A stretch of 45,813 bases of DNA from CADCTM01 sp049671305 (GCA_049671305.1 JBATUR010000068.1:1-45813); one strand, 5' to 3'. Numbered from the stretch's first letter, positions 8,885 through 18,095 are shown. Numbers and translations are program-made. The notes: a model not told the origin generated them from the letters alone.

Positions 8885-11191
8885 TCAGTTACTGACTTTT
8901 AACTTGTGGTGTTTAGCCTCTGTGTAATAGCGTTGGTAGTAGTCCTCAGAGCCAGCGGCGTAATTTTTCACCCCATTAGCAATTACCCCAAAAACACGGG
9001 CGCGAGACATTTTTAAGCCATATAAAACTTGCGTCAACACAGCTTTATCAGTTTTATTTAAACCGACAACCAGAGCAATACCATCGGTATGAGCCTCCAA
9101 CAGTCTGGCATCAGCTAAACCCAAAAGTGGCGGTGCATCAAAGATGACTAAATCAAAGGTTTCTTGGAAGTATTGAACTAAATTGTGCATCTTTTGGGAA
9201 GACAAGAGCCGAGTTGGATCAGGAGGAATTTGACCCGCCGTCAAGATATAAAGATTATCTTCCAAAGGAGAATGTTGGATGACATCATCAACATTAATTT
9301 CACTAGAAATAACATTACTAAGTCCCCAAACATTGGGTAAGTCGTTTCTGACATGGACTTGGGGACGACGTAAGTCAGCATCTACTAATAGTACTCGTTG
9401 TCCCATTGCTGCTGCAGCTTGGGCGAGGAAGGTGGCAACGGTGGATTTTCCTTCGGCGGGTACGGAGGAACTAATTACTAAAGAGCGAATGGGCTGATCT
9501 GGGCTGATGAATTGTAGGTTAGTAAATAGAGAGCGGAAGGCTTCGGAAAATGGAGAAGCCATGTAACTGCGAGAGTTATTGTTAATTTCAATAGCTGTAA
9601 GTTCTGCACTTGGCAGCGCCCGACGGGCAGTTTCACTTAGGAAACGTCCTTTAAGAGATTTTTCAAAGGGAATTGTGCCTAAAATTGGTAAACCACTACC
9701 CTCTTGGAGTTCTTCAGGAGAGTGGAAGACTGTATCAAGTTTTTCGGCTAATAAGGCAGCGCCGACGCCTGCTAGCAGTCCGGCAACAGTACCGAGAATG
9801 ATGCCACGGGGTATGTTGGGCGAAATTGGTAAGAGGGGGCGTTGGGGTTTGTTGAGTTGTTGCCAAGGACGGGTTTTTTGTGCTCTTTCAATTTGTAATG
9901 ATTCTCGAAGTGCCAAAAAGCGGTTTAGGCTTTCGGTGGCAACAGTAAGTTCACGCTGTAAGTCGGTGTATTGACGGGAGACGGCGGCGAGATTTTTGAG
10001 TTGTTGACTGAGGTTGGTTTCGGCTTGAGCGATCGCATTTCTTCTGACTTGCAATACCTGCTTTTGATTAGCCGTCTCTACCATTTGTTTGGTGAGTTCT
10101 AGGCGTAGGGAACTAGGGGAAGCTAGAGAAGGGGCATTTTGGGGGACGCCAGATCCTACTCTACCAACTGCTATGGCGGCTTCTTGCTCAACTATGGGTT
10201 TTAATTGGCTCTGCTGTTCTCGCAAAGCTTTTATAGTGGGACTGTCTTCTGTAAACCGCCCTGACTCGATGGCAATTTTATTTTCTATTTCAGCAAGTTT
10301 GTCAAGGCTTTTTTGGTAACGGGGCGCTTCTGAAAGGGCGGAAGCGGTGACAGCTTGTTGGGGTGATACTCCCAATTCTGCTAGCTGATTTTTTAGTTCG
10401 CTATATAGTTTTTCGGCTTCACCAAGCTGAGATATAGTGTCTTGGCGTTGTTTGACTATTTCACCAACACGAGTGGTTAACAGTTGACCTTGGGTTTGTG
10501 GGTCAATAATATTATATTTTTGGCGAAAATCCTGGAGGTTTTGCTGTAGTGTGTTGACTCGATTTTGTAAAATATCGGTTTGCTCGTTGACAAATGTCAG
10601 CCCTTGCTTGACTGTATTTTGCTGCTCTTGGGCTGAGTATTTAATGTAGGCATCAACAATTTGCTCTAAAACAAATTTAATTTTGTCAGGATCGGAGTCT
10701 TGATAGCGTACTTCGATGATTTTAGTTTCTGCCATCCGGGAAATAGTTAGTTTCTCCCGGAAGTCTTCTTCGGTAATGTCAGGATAGCGAGCTTGAATTT
10801 TCTTCAAAATCGGCGACATTACTTGAGGACTTTTCAAGACTTGGATTTGAGTCTCGTAGTCCACACCTTGCAGTTTATCGCCACCGCTTTTGTCAAGGAC
10901 TTGACTGAGCTGCTTAATTTTGTCATCTTGACGAGAAGGTGGTTCAACTAATAGCTGAAATTTGCCTTCGTATATGTTCACTTCTTTTAAGACTTTGGCA
11001 GCGACTCCTGATGTAATAGCGATCGCTACTCCGGCGATTAGAAGCATCCGACGACGGGCAATAGTCAGGATTTGAGACAGATCGAAGCTATCGTCCTCAA
11101 GCTCAGAAAACTCCCCTATATATGCAGATGGGGGTAGTTGTTTGCTGTTGCCGTCGGGCTGTAATGGTGGATAATTTCCATTTGAACCCAT
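8885..11191 (-). CDS. Wzc-like polysaccharide co-polymerase with tyrosine-kinase domain
   Basis: A 768-residue fusion of a Wzz/GumC-type chain-length domain and a BY-kinase domain. Membrane segments are near residues 48-66 and 463-482, with a long coiled-coil periplasmic region between them (about 190-435). The kinase domain has Walker A SVPAEGKST (576-584), Walker A' VLLVDADLRRP (600-610) and Walker B LVIFDAPP (681-688). A C-terminal tyrosine cluster, YYQRYY (751-756), with Y744 just before it, is the likely autophosphorylation site. Such proteins control chain length and export in Wzy-dependent assembly. It is antisense to the flanking genes, with a 530-base upstream region shared with the glycosyltransferase at 11722. 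Confidence 0.92.
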   Translation of the reverse strand: MGSNGNYPPLQPDGNSKQLPPSAYIGEFSELEDDSFDLSQILTIARRRMLLIAGVAIAITSGVAAKVLKEVNIYEGKFQLLVEPPSRQDDKIKQLSQVLDKSGGDKLQGVDYETQIQVLKSPQVMSPILKKIQARYPDITEEDFREKLTISRMAETKIIEVRYQDSDPDKIKFVLEQIVDAYIKYSAQEQQNTVKQGLTFVNEQTDILQNRVNTLQQNLQDFRQKYNIIDPQTQGQLLTTRVGEIVKQRQDTISQLGEAEKLYSELKNQLAELGVSPQQAVTASALSEAPRYQKSLDKLAEIENKIAIESGRFTEDSPTIKALREQQSQLKPIVEQEAAIAVGRVGSGVPQNAPSLASPSSLRLELTKQMVETANQKQVLQVRRNAIAQAETNLSQQLKNLAAVSRQYTDLQRELTVATESLNRFLALRESLQIERAQKTRPWQQLNKPQRPLLPISPNIPRGIILGTVAGLLAGVGAALLAEKLDTVFHSPEELQEGSGLPILGTIPFEKSLKGRFLSETARRALPSAELTAIEINNNSRSYMASPFSEAFRSLFTNLQFISPDQPIRSLVISSSVPAEGKSTVATFLAQAAAAMGQRVLLVDADLRRPQVHVRNDLPNVWGLSNVISSEINVDDVIQHSPLEDNLYILTAGQIPPDPTRLLSSQKMHNLVQYFQETFDLVIFDAPPLLGLADARLLEAHTDGIALVVGLNKTDKAVLTQVLYGLKMSRARVFGVIANGVKNYAAGSEDYYQRYYTEAKHHKLKVSN

Positions 11192-11299
11192 AATTCATAA
11201 AAGCAAGAAGTTTATATGAGGAAAAGTAACGCTTATTTTCTTTGGAAAAAAGAAAAATTGACGATGAGGATTTTTGGCTGCATCATCAGGTTACTAATT

Positions 11300-11346
11300 A
11301 TAGATACAGTCTTTATGCTGTCCGTCAGGACAAACAATCGGCAGAA
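11300..11346 (+). repeat. dispersed repeat, copy 1 (core GTCCGTCAGGAC)
   Basis: The core at 11320-11331 is a small hairpin (GTCC/GGAC arms) followed by AAA. The same core, with matching flanks (AGA, CAG, TGCT upstream and CAGAAA downstream, with small indels), occurs on the opposite strand around 14072-14083. The pair brackets the glycosyltransferase and ABC-permease genes. Confidence 0.45.
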
Positions 11347-11561
11347 ATAAAAGATAATTATCAAAAATTAAAGGGTTTCAAAATCAAGCTGATTATCAGT
11401 TCTTGGGGACTGCAACAAATCAACTTGAGCTTATTGGCAATTCTTGAGCAAATTTTTAGCGTCTGATTCCGGAGAATAGCTTAAAGCCAAGTATAAGTTG
11501 CTATAAAGGACATTGATCAACATTGAGACGTTCATTCCTCTAGATTGGTGTTCGGTGCTTG

Positions 11562-11711
11562 TAGAATTTGACAGCTTAATATTTAAAGAACACTGTCAGG
11601 GAAGAATCAGGTAAGATTCTAACTCGACACACTAGCCCAGAATTCTACAGTTTGATATTTAAGGAAGGGCGTCAGGGAATGATCAGCTTAAGATCTAGAG
11701 CCCACTCAGTA
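11562..11711 (+). repeat. two imperfect direct repeats, 76-bp offset
   Basis: Unit 1 starts at about 11562 and unit 2 at about 11638. Aligned blocks include AGAATT..ACAG, ATATTTAA.GAA, GTCAGGGAA and ATCAG, at a constant offset of 76 up to about 11686, then drifting by one base through AAGAT(T)CTA and into the CACT..TAGC ends. The second unit ends just before the ATG at 11722, so the repeats sit in the leader of the long operon. Confidence 0.6.
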
Positions 11712-11721
11712 GCGAGGTTAA

Positions 11722-13056
11722 ATGAGCAACGGCAAGAACCCGATAACGGTAAGGCACAATAAACAGATAAAACTGTCGGTTATCACACAGTTTTATCCAC
11801 CTGACTACGCAGCAACGGGACAGTTAATTGAAGAGTTAGCGGTTCAGTTGGGACAACAAGGATTACCGGTTCAAGTCTTTACAGGACAGCCCGGTTATGC
11901 ATTTGACAATTCTGCCGCGCCTGCAATTGAGAATTTGGGGGCAGTAACAATTAAGCGATCGCGTTCTACTCGACTTTGGTCTAAGCGGATTCGAGGCAAA
12001 GCCCTAAATGGAGTATTATTTTGTCTACGTTCCATGCTGCATTTACTGCACAACCGTAGTCGTGGAGATGTTTTATTGCTGACGACAGCACCCCCTTTTT
12101 TGCCTATTTTGGGGTATTTTGCCCATAAACTTTTTGGCATTCCTTATGTTTGTTTACTTTACGATTTGTATCCAGATGTTGCCGTTGAGCTAAATGTGGT
12201 TTCTCAGAAACATTGGTTAGTCCGGTTTTGGGATGCTGTAAATTGCCGAATTTGGAAAAATGCTGAAGCTGTGATTGTTCTCAGTTCTTCGATGAAAGAC
12301 CGTATTGTGGCAAAGTGTCCCAAAATTAGCGATAAAGTTGCAGTTATTCACAATTGGGCTGATCCAAATTGGATTGTACCCCTTGCCAAACAGCATAATC
12401 ACTTTGCCAAAAAATTTGATTTAGTTGACAAATTTACCGTTCTTTATTCTGGTAATATGGGGCGCTGCCATGACATGGAAACAATTTTGGAAACGGTCAA
12501 ACTTTTACAAGCAGAACCTATTCAATTTGTCTTTATTGGTAATGGTGCCAAACGTAAACTTTTCCGGGCTGAGGTTGAGCGTTTGGGCTTAGTTAATTGC
12601 CAGTTTTTACCTTATCAAGACAAGGAGAATTTACCTTATTCTCTAACAGCTTGTGATCTATCTTTAGTCAGTGTTAGTGCTGGTATGGAGGGATTGGTTG
12701 CTCCTAGTAAGCTTTACGCGGCATTGGCGGCAGGGCGTCCGGTTGGGGTGATTTGTGAGTCACATTCTTATCTTCGAGCAATTATTGCTGACGGCAACTG
12801 TGGCGAGGCGTTTAATAACGGTGATGCTGTTGGTATGTCGTGTTTTATTCAACGTTTAGCTGCCGATCAGCGATTAGTTAAACAGATGGGTCAGGCTGGG
12901 CGTCAATATTTAATGTCTAATTTTACACCTGAGTTGATTGCCAAGCAGTATAAAGATGTTTTGTGTGAGGCTGTGGGGGGCAAAATTGAAGCATCTCCTA
13001 CGATTAATGTGGAGCAACAAAGGGGAAAAGTTCTGCCGCTTCGCAAGAAAATTTAA
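11722..13056 (+). CDS. GT4-type glycosyltransferase (WcaI/WbuB-like)
   Basis: A 444-residue GT-B glycosyltransferase. The N-terminal domain has QFYPPDYAATGQLIEELA near residue 23, typical of the WcaI/WbuB group. The donor domain has LYSGNMGRCHDMETI near residue 241 and GLVAPSKLYAALAAGRPV near residue 326 in place of a standard E-x7-E block. It is the first gene of the long rightward operon, and the ABC exporter genes follow. WbuB-like enzymes add amino sugars early in O-antigen repeat units; the exact sugar here is unknown. The extra N-terminal 15 polar residues may mean the true start is slightly downstream. Confidence 0.88.
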   Translation: MSNGKNPITVRHNKQIKLSVITQFYPPDYAATGQLIEELAVQLGQQGLPVQVFTGQPGYAFDNSAAPAIENLGAVTIKRSRSTRLWSKRIRGKALNGVLFCLRSMLHLLHNRSRGDVLLLTTAPPFLPILGYFAHKLFGIPYVCLLYDLYPDVAVELNVVSQKHWLVRFWDAVNCRIWKNAEAVIVLSSSMKDRIVAKCPKISDKVAVIHNWADPNWIVPLAKQHNHFAKKFDLVDKFTVLYSGNMGRCHDMETILETVKLLQAEPIQFVFIGNGAKRKLFRAEVERLGLVNCQFLPYQDKENLPYSLTACDLSLVSVSAGMEGLVAPSKLYAALAAGRPVGVICESHSYLRAIIADGNCGEAFNNGDAVGMSCFIQRLAADQRLVKQMGQAGRQYLMSNFTPELIAKQYKDVLCEAVGGKIEASPTINVEQQRGKVLPLRKKI

Positions 13057-13163
13057 GCTTAAAATTGTGTGCTTGGCTTTTTCTATAGGGTATGTAGTCC
13101 AGGTATTTTCCAGATCTCAAAAACTATATTACGACACTTGTAACTTTCGATTTAACGTATTAA

Positions 13164-14003
13164 ATGCATACTAAAGATAAAGAATTAATCATTGAGGCAG
13201 GTCGTACAGAGAGTCAGTATTGGAAAGATCTCTGGCGTTACCGGGAGTTATTTTATTTCCTAGCTTGGCGTGACATTTTGGTGCGTTACAAGCAGACGGT
13301 TATAGGCGTCGCTTGGGCGTTGATTCGACCTTTTCTGACGATGATTGTCTTCACTGTTGTGTTTGGTACTTTGGCAAATTTGCCCTCTGGAGATGCGCCT
13401 TATCCGATTTTAGTCTTTGCGGCATTGCTACCTTGGCAGTTTTTTGCCAATGCGCTTACTGAATGCAGTAATAGCTTAATTAGCAATGCAAATTTGATTT
13501 CTAAAGTTTACTTTCCCCGCCTAATTGTGCCTACTAGCGCGGTAATTGTCAGCTTTGTGGATTTTCTGGTTTCTGGGATGATTTTATTGGCGCTGATGGC
13601 TTGGTACAATTTTGTACCTAGTTGGCGCATTATGACGCTACCACTGTTTATTGGTATTGCTTTTGCTGCGTCGATTGGGGCGGGTTTGTGGTTGGCGGCA
13701 TTAAATGTAAAATATCGAGATTTTCGCTATATTGTGCCGTTTATTGTACAGTTTGGCTTGTATATTTCGCCAGTTGGGTTTAGTAGCAGTGTCGTGTTTG
13801 AACGTTTTCCCCAGTGGGGTTGGCTCTATTCATTAAATCCTATGGTGGGAGTAATTGATGGTTTTCGTTGGGCAATTTTAGGTGGAGATTTTAATCTTTA
13901 TCTACCTGGGTTTATGTTGTCTATGGGATTGGTGGCGCTTTTATTTGTCACGGGTATTTGGTATTTTCGCAAGGTGGAACGTACTTTTGCTGATGTAATT
14001 TAG
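13164..14003 (+). CDS. ABC-2 type polysaccharide export permease (Wzm-like)
   Basis: A 279-residue integral membrane protein with six predicted membrane segments. The N-terminal amphipathic stretch YWKDLWRYRELFYFLAWRD and VRYKQTVIGVAWALIRP are typical of ABC-2 permeases of the Wzm/TagG/KpsM group. These pair with an ATP-binding subunit to move undecaprenyl-linked polysaccharide across the inner membrane. The gene for that subunit follows after 122 bases. The start ATG follows a 107-base spacer with no other gene. Confidence 0.92.
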   Translation: MHTKDKELIIEAGRTESQYWKDLWRYRELFYFLAWRDILVRYKQTVIGVAWALIRPFLTMIVFTVVFGTLANLPSGDAPYPILVFAALLPWQFFANALTECSNSLISNANLISKVYFPRLIVPTSAVIVSFVDFLVSGMILLALMAWYNFVPSWRIMTLPLFIGIAFAASIGAGLWLAALNVKYRDFRYIVPFIVQFGLYISPVGFSSSVVFERFPQWGWLYSLNPMVGVIDGFRWAILGGDFNLYLPGFMLSMGLVALLFVTGIWYFRKVERTFADVI

Positions 14004-14049
14004 CAGCTTTTAGAAAAACTTGATTGGTTATTAGTAAGCAAAGACTTAT

Positions 14050-14097
14050 TGCAGAATCTTTCTGTATTTTTGTCCTGACGGACTAGCAGAAGCTCTG
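14050..14097 (-). repeat. dispersed repeat, copy 2 (core GTCCTGACGGAC on the plus strand)
   Basis: The core at 14072-14083 is the exact reverse complement of the 12-mer at 11320-11331, and the adjoining AAA also matches, giving 15 continuous identical bases. It sits in the spacer between the Wzm-like and Wzt-like genes and could form a short hairpin in the mRNA. Confidence 0.45.
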
Positions 14098-14125
14098 TCT
14101 TTTTAAGTAGTAACGATTCTAAAGT

Positions 14126-15400
14126 ATGTCAGATACAGTTATTCGAGTTGAGAACCTAGGTAAAAAATACATAATTGGTCGTCAAAAATCGGAACGTTAC
14201 ACAGCGTTACGTGATGTAATAGCTAATAGTGCCAAGTCTTTGGGACGTAAACTATCGAAACCTTTGGGTAAAAGAATATCTGACCCAAAAATTGAGGAAT
14301 TCTGGGCGCTGAAGGATGTTTCATTTGAGATTAAGCAAGGCGACAGAGTTGGTATTATTGGTCGCAATGGAGCTGGGAAATCCACATTATTAAAGATTTT
14401 AAGTCGGATCACGGAACCAACTAAAGGAAGTATCCGGATTAAGGGTCGAGTTGCTAGTTTATTGGAAGTAGGAACTGGTTTTCATCCTGAGTTAACAGGT
14501 AGGGAGAATATCTATCTAAACGGTGCAATTCTGGGGATGAGCAAGTTTGAGATTAAGAGCAAGTTTGATGAAATTGTTGCCTTTGCAGAAGTTGAGAAGT
14601 TTTTAGATACGCCTGTTAAGCGTTATTCGTCGGGGATGTATGTGCGGTTAGCGTTTGCAGTTGCTGCTCATTTGGAACCGGAGATTCTAGTTGTAGATGA
14701 GGTTTTGGCAGTAGGGGATGCTCAGTTTCAAAAGAAGTGTTTGGGGAAGATGAAAGATGTAGGTGGAGAGGGCAGAACTGTACTTTTCGTGAGTCACAAT
14801 ATGGCAGCAATTCGCACATTGTGTTCGACCGCATTTTTATTAAATAAAGGTCAAATAATTTGTAGTGGCAATATTAATCAATGTATTACCACTTATGAAA
14901 TGCAAAATTCTCAAAACCAAGGCGCAACATGGGTACGCTCTTTGGCTAAACAGGAAGAGAGTTTAGTTATAACTCAAATTAAATCAGTTTTAAAAGGGGA
15001 ACAGCCTAATCTTTTATTAGAGTTAGATCTTATTCTTGAGTCCAGATCAAACCATAAGCCAGCATTCTTAGCTGTTGACATCTTAGATAATACTGGTACA
15101 GCTCTCATGCAAGCAATTCCTATGCTTGAGGGCTTTCTGCAAGATAAGCAGCCACAACACTTAGTAAAAATAACTATTGAGCTACCACCACTTATACCGG
15201 GTCAATATTCAGCTACTGTTTGGGTAGGCAGTCATAATACAGAAACACTTGATGAAGTTAAAGAAGCAATTATGTTTGAAGTTTATACCTCTCCTACTTT
15301 AGGTAGAGCTTTTTTACATACTACAGATCATGGTTACATCGTTCCCATGTCAAAAGTTGATTTCATAGAGCATAGATTTGGTCAAGGATTTACAACCTAA
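14126..15400 (+). CDS. ABC polysaccharide export ATP-binding protein with C-terminal carbohydrate-binding domain (Wzt-like)
   Basis: A 424-residue protein. The ATPase domain has Walker A GRNGAGKST (79-87), signature YSSGM (167-171), Walker B ILVVDE (187-192) and switch histidine at 224 (SHN). The extra region from about 270 to 415 matches in size and position the Wzt C-terminal domain, a beta-sandwich that recognises the finished glycan terminus in O-antigen exporters. This implies recognition of a capped chain, which would fit the methyltransferases nearby. An N-terminal insertion of about 30 residues (30-57), rich in lysine and arginine, is common in this subfamily. Confidence 0.92.
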   Translation: MSDTVIRVENLGKKYIIGRQKSERYTALRDVIANSAKSLGRKLSKPLGKRISDPKIEEFWALKDVSFEIKQGDRVGIIGRNGAGKSTLLKILSRITEPTKGSIRIKGRVASLLEVGTGFHPELTGRENIYLNGAILGMSKFEIKSKFDEIVAFAEVEKFLDTPVKRYSSGMYVRLAFAVAAHLEPEILVVDEVLAVGDAQFQKKCLGKMKDVGGEGRTVLFVSHNMAAIRTLCSTAFLLNKGQIICSGNINQCITTYEMQNSQNQGATWVRSLAKQEESLVITQIKSVLKGEQPNLLLELDLILESRSNHKPAFLAVDILDNTGTALMQAIPMLEGFLQDKQPQHLVKITIELPPLIPGQYSATVWVGSHNTETLDEVKEAIMFEVYTSPTLGRAFLHTTDHGYIVPMSKVDFIEHRFGQGFTT

Positions 15401-15451
15401 TCTAAGTTATGTTATTTTTTGGGACAAACTGAAATGACGAGCTTATTTAAT

Positions 15452-15457
15452 GGAGGA
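15452..15457 (+). promoter_or_regulatory. ribosome binding site deciding the start at 15470
   Basis: GGAGGA lies 12 bases before the ATG at 15470. It is one of the few strong Shine-Dalgarno sequences in this operon, and it favours this start over the upstream TTG and ATG. Confidence 0.5.
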
Positions 15458-15469
15458 AATATATTTAAG

Positions 15470-16174
15470 ATGATTGCTAATATTAACTTGGATAAAATAA
15501 AAAAAAAGATACCTGGCTCACTAATATATCGTTTAAATTCATATATTGAAAAATTAGATTTCTTATTGTTGCATAGACATCTAAAAAACGCGGGTATTGC
15601 TAATGCGGATTCTATATTCACGTTTACAAACAAGAGAGAACTGACAGCATTGTATAAACTTGCTGCTGCTTGCCCACACGATACAGTAGCTCTTGAAATA
15701 GGCTCTTATATTGGCGCATCTAGCTGCTATATAGCTGGAGGATTAGCACAAGTTAATGGCCATCTATTTTGTGTTGATACCTGGCACAATGAAACAATGC
15801 CTGAAGGCGAACGAGATACTTTCGCTGAGTTTCAAAAGAATACTAGCGGACTACAGCATCGAATCACCACCATCAGAAAGAGGTGTGAGGAAGTATCTGC
15901 CGATGATATTCGATATCCCTTAAACTTGGTTTTTATTGATGGTGATCACAGTTATTTAGGTGTGAAAAGTGACTTTGAATGTATACAAAAATGGCTTTCG
16001 GAAGATGGAATTATTGCTTTCCATGATTTTAGCAGTCCTGCTTTTGAAGGAGTATCCCGTGTCATTGGTGAAGCTCTTGCAAGTGGCAGATGGATGATTG
16101 TAGGTAAAGTAGATACATTGGTGTGGATTAAGAGAGCAAAATGGTTTACCCCAGTCTGGTTAAATAATATTTAA
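15470..16174 (+). CDS. class I SAM-dependent methyltransferase (Methyltransf_24 type)
   Basis: A protein of about 234 residues with motif I ALEIGSYIGASSCYIAGG and the acidic motif VFIDGDHSYLGVKSD, both typical of small-molecule or sugar O-methyltransferases of this family. I chose the ATG at 15470 because GGAGGA lies at 15452-15457, 12 bases upstream; an in-frame TTG at 15419 and an ATG at 15434 are alternatives without a good ribosome site. It follows the exporter ATPase closely. It may methylate a sugar of the repeat unit or the chain end. A related enzyme is encoded at 17305. Confidence 0.82.
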   Translation: MIANINLDKIKKKIPGSLIYRLNSYIEKLDFLLLHRHLKNAGIANADSIFTFTNKRELTALYKLAAACPHDTVALEIGSYIGASSCYIAGGLAQVNGHLFCVDTWHNETMPEGERDTFAEFQKNTSGLQHRITTIRKRCEEVSADDIRYPLNLVFIDGDHSYLGVKSDFECIQKWLSEDGIIAFHDFSSPAFEGVSRVIGEALASGRWMIVGKVDTLVWIKRAKWFTPVWLNNI

Positions 16175-16300
16175 ATTCTCAATTTACTTATGTGTTCTGA
16201 TTCAAATAATAGAGATCGAATAAAGAAACAGAAGTGTGTGACTCTTGTACGAAATGACTCTTTTATAAAGCACACTCTATAGTACTTATGGGAATAGCAA

Positions 16301-17266
16301 ATGACCAAAATTCTTACACTTGTTATCTGTACATACAACAACCAATTTCTCCTTAAAAAAACCTTGGCAACTATCGAGAAGCAGTGTGTAGATACCGCAA
16401 TAAATTGGTCTACTCTTGTCATTGATAATAACAGTACTGACGAAACCCAACAGTTAGTTCAAACTTATATTCAAAGCGGTAAAATTCCTAATTTACACTA
16501 TGTATTTGAGAAGCAACAAGGATTAGCCTATGCTCGTCGTCGTGCAGTTACTGAAACTAAATCCGAATTAATAGCTTTTATCGATGATGACTGCTTGCTG
16601 TCACCTGATTGGGTAGAGCAAGCTGTTGCATTTTGCCACAATCATCCGATGTCAGGAGCTATTGGTGGGAAAGTGGAATTGTTGTGGGAAGCTCCACCAG
16701 ATGAATTTACCTTGAAGTGCAAAGCTAGTCTGTCTGCACAGGATTATGGCTATCTGCCAACTCAACTGCCATCTATTGGTTGGGCATATCTTGTTGGCGC
16801 TGGTTTATTACTACGTCGCACGGCTCTTGAATCATCAGGATGGATAGACTCAGCAGATCTAGTTGATCGCTGCGGTAGTAAGTTAACATCGGGCGGGGAT
16901 ATTGAAATAGTTTTGCGAATTCGGAAGGCTGGATACCAACTTTGGTACAACCCAGCTATGCAGCTTCAGCATTACATACCACAGCGCCGTATGACAGTAG
17001 AGTATTTGTGCAATCTGCATCGTGGCTTTGGGCAAGGTGACCATGTTTTGCATATTTTGGCTTATGACTCTAACCCCAATCCAGTTTGGCGCTTAAGTAG
17101 ACTCTTAATCAGCATTCAGAGCCTGATTAGGCAATTTTTAGGTCTATTTGTTCGTGAGGTTCTGCTAGGCAAAAAAATTAGTCCTGCAAGGCTTATTTTA
17201 GTGCAGCGTGCGTTGGGAAATATTGAAGGTGCATACCATTTCATCGGGCAAGCTTACCAAAAATGA
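16301..17266 (+). CDS. GT2 family (GT-A fold) glycosyltransferase
   Basis: A 321-residue enzyme with an N-terminal GT-A domain: LVICTYNN (7-14), IDNNSTDET (41-49) and the metal-binding IDDDC (94-98). A second conserved segment with GAGLLLRR and GGDIEIVLRIRKAGYQLWYNP carries the ED/RxxxW-like part of the acceptor site. The C-terminal 70 residues are basic and partly hydrophobic, suggesting membrane association. It is an inverting transferase acting on the cytoplasmic side. The ATG follows a 126-base spacer containing no other gene. Confidence 0.88.
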   Translation: MTKILTLVICTYNNQFLLKKTLATIEKQCVDTAINWSTLVIDNNSTDETQQLVQTYIQSGKIPNLHYVFEKQQGLAYARRRAVTETKSELIAFIDDDCLLSPDWVEQAVAFCHNHPMSGAIGGKVELLWEAPPDEFTLKCKASLSAQDYGYLPTQLPSIGWAYLVGAGLLLRRTALESSGWIDSADLVDRCGSKLTSGGDIEIVLRIRKAGYQLWYNPAMQLQHYIPQRRMTVEYLCNLHRGFGQGDHVLHILAYDSNPNPVWRLSRLLISIQSLIRQFLGLFVREVLLGKKISPARLILVQRALGNIEGAYHFIGQAYQK

Positions 17267-17304
17267 CAGTCTGATTGTCTGCATAGACTGAAATTCTAAT
17301 TTTG

Positions 17305-18087
17305 ATGACTTATTACTCTGCTTTCATTATGTTGCTAAACCCATTCCAAAACTTGTTCTACACTCGTCCTTTTGCCGATCGCACTCTGTGTCATTTCCTC
17401 AAACAACGTCTAACATTACCCCAAATTTCTCTGCAAAACCTGTTTGATGATTTTGACACGCAACCTGTTACACTGCATCAACTTCCCTCTGGAGCCTGGT
17501 CTACACCCATTGCTGACGTGCTGATGCTACTGAAAATTGCGGTTTGTACCAATCCGAAAAAACTCTTAGAAGTAGGAAGTTTCCGAGGTTACACAGCTCT
17601 TTTCTTAGCACAGCACGTTTCCTCAGACGCCAAAATTGTTACGGTTGATCGCTATCCCGATCATGGTGAAGCCTACCGCAATACTCCTTGGAATTCGATG
17701 ATTGAGCGTCGTGTTGGTGACACTAACGCCTCCATGTTTGAGCAAGACGCCCCAGGTTCCTACGACTTGATTTTTATCGATGCCGATCATGCCTATGCGG
17801 GAGTCAAGCACGATACAGAACTCGTTTTACCCCTGGTTTCTCCCAATGGCTACATCGTTTGGCATGACTACGCTAACTGGGGCTATTTCGACGGCAAAAA
17901 TGGCGTTCCAGAATACCTAAAACAGCTTTCTGAACGGCTACCCATTGCTCATATCATCGGTTCTGACGTGGCGATGTATTCTCCTGCTTGGACTGGAGAG
18001 CAAAAACAGCGCTATGAGAAAGCGATTCAACAGAAGGTTAATCTGACTCAGGTAGACCCTTGGACAACAGCAGCACTTCGGGGATAG
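17305..18087 (+). CDS. class I SAM-dependent methyltransferase (Methyltransf_24 type)
   Basis: A protein of about 260 residues with SAM motif I LLEVGSFRGYTALFLAQ and LIFIDADHAYAGVKHD, the same family as the gene at 15470 but clearly diverged. ATG 17305 immediately follows an in-frame TTG; an ATG at 17329 is another option. Its coding sequence is noticeably more GC-rich and richer in C-ending codons than the polymerase gene at 26376, hinting at separate origins of parts of the cluster. Probable role: O-methylation of a sugar in the surface glycan. Confidence 0.82.
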   Translation: MTYYSAFIMLLNPFQNLFYTRPFADRTLCHFLKQRLTLPQISLQNLFDDFDTQPVTLHQLPSGAWSTPIADVLMLLKIAVCTNPKKLLEVGSFRGYTALFLAQHVSSDAKIVTVDRYPDHGEAYRNTPWNSMIERRVGDTNASMFEQDAPGSYDLIFIDADHAYAGVKHDTELVLPLVSPNGYIVWHDYANWGYFDGKNGVPEYLKQLSERLPIAHIIGSDVAMYSPAWTGEQKQRYEKAIQQKVNLTQVDPWTTAALRG

Positions 18088-18095
18088 AAACCATC

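Larger units (their letters stand above)
11192..11721. other. 530-bp divergent intergenic region of the polysaccharide locus
   Basis: This gap lies between the start of the antisense Wzc-like gene and the start of the long rightward operon, so it should hold both promoters. No consensus promoter could be assigned with confidence. It contains a hairpin-forming 12-mer at 11320-11331 that recurs inverted near 14072, and two imperfect direct repeats with a 76-base offset at 11562-11711. A short open frame at 11242-11466 with a TTG start has low-complexity, non-homologous content and is not called as a gene. Confidence 0.7.

Noticed and set aside
9579..9974. 131-codon plus-strand frame inside the Wzc-like gene
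   Set aside because: It is the antisense shadow of a gene whose kinase motifs are intact.
11242..11466. 74-codon plus-strand frame with TTG start in the 530-bp gap
   Set aside because: No ribosome site, no recognisable domain, and it runs through the dispersed-repeat hairpin. Most likely chance.
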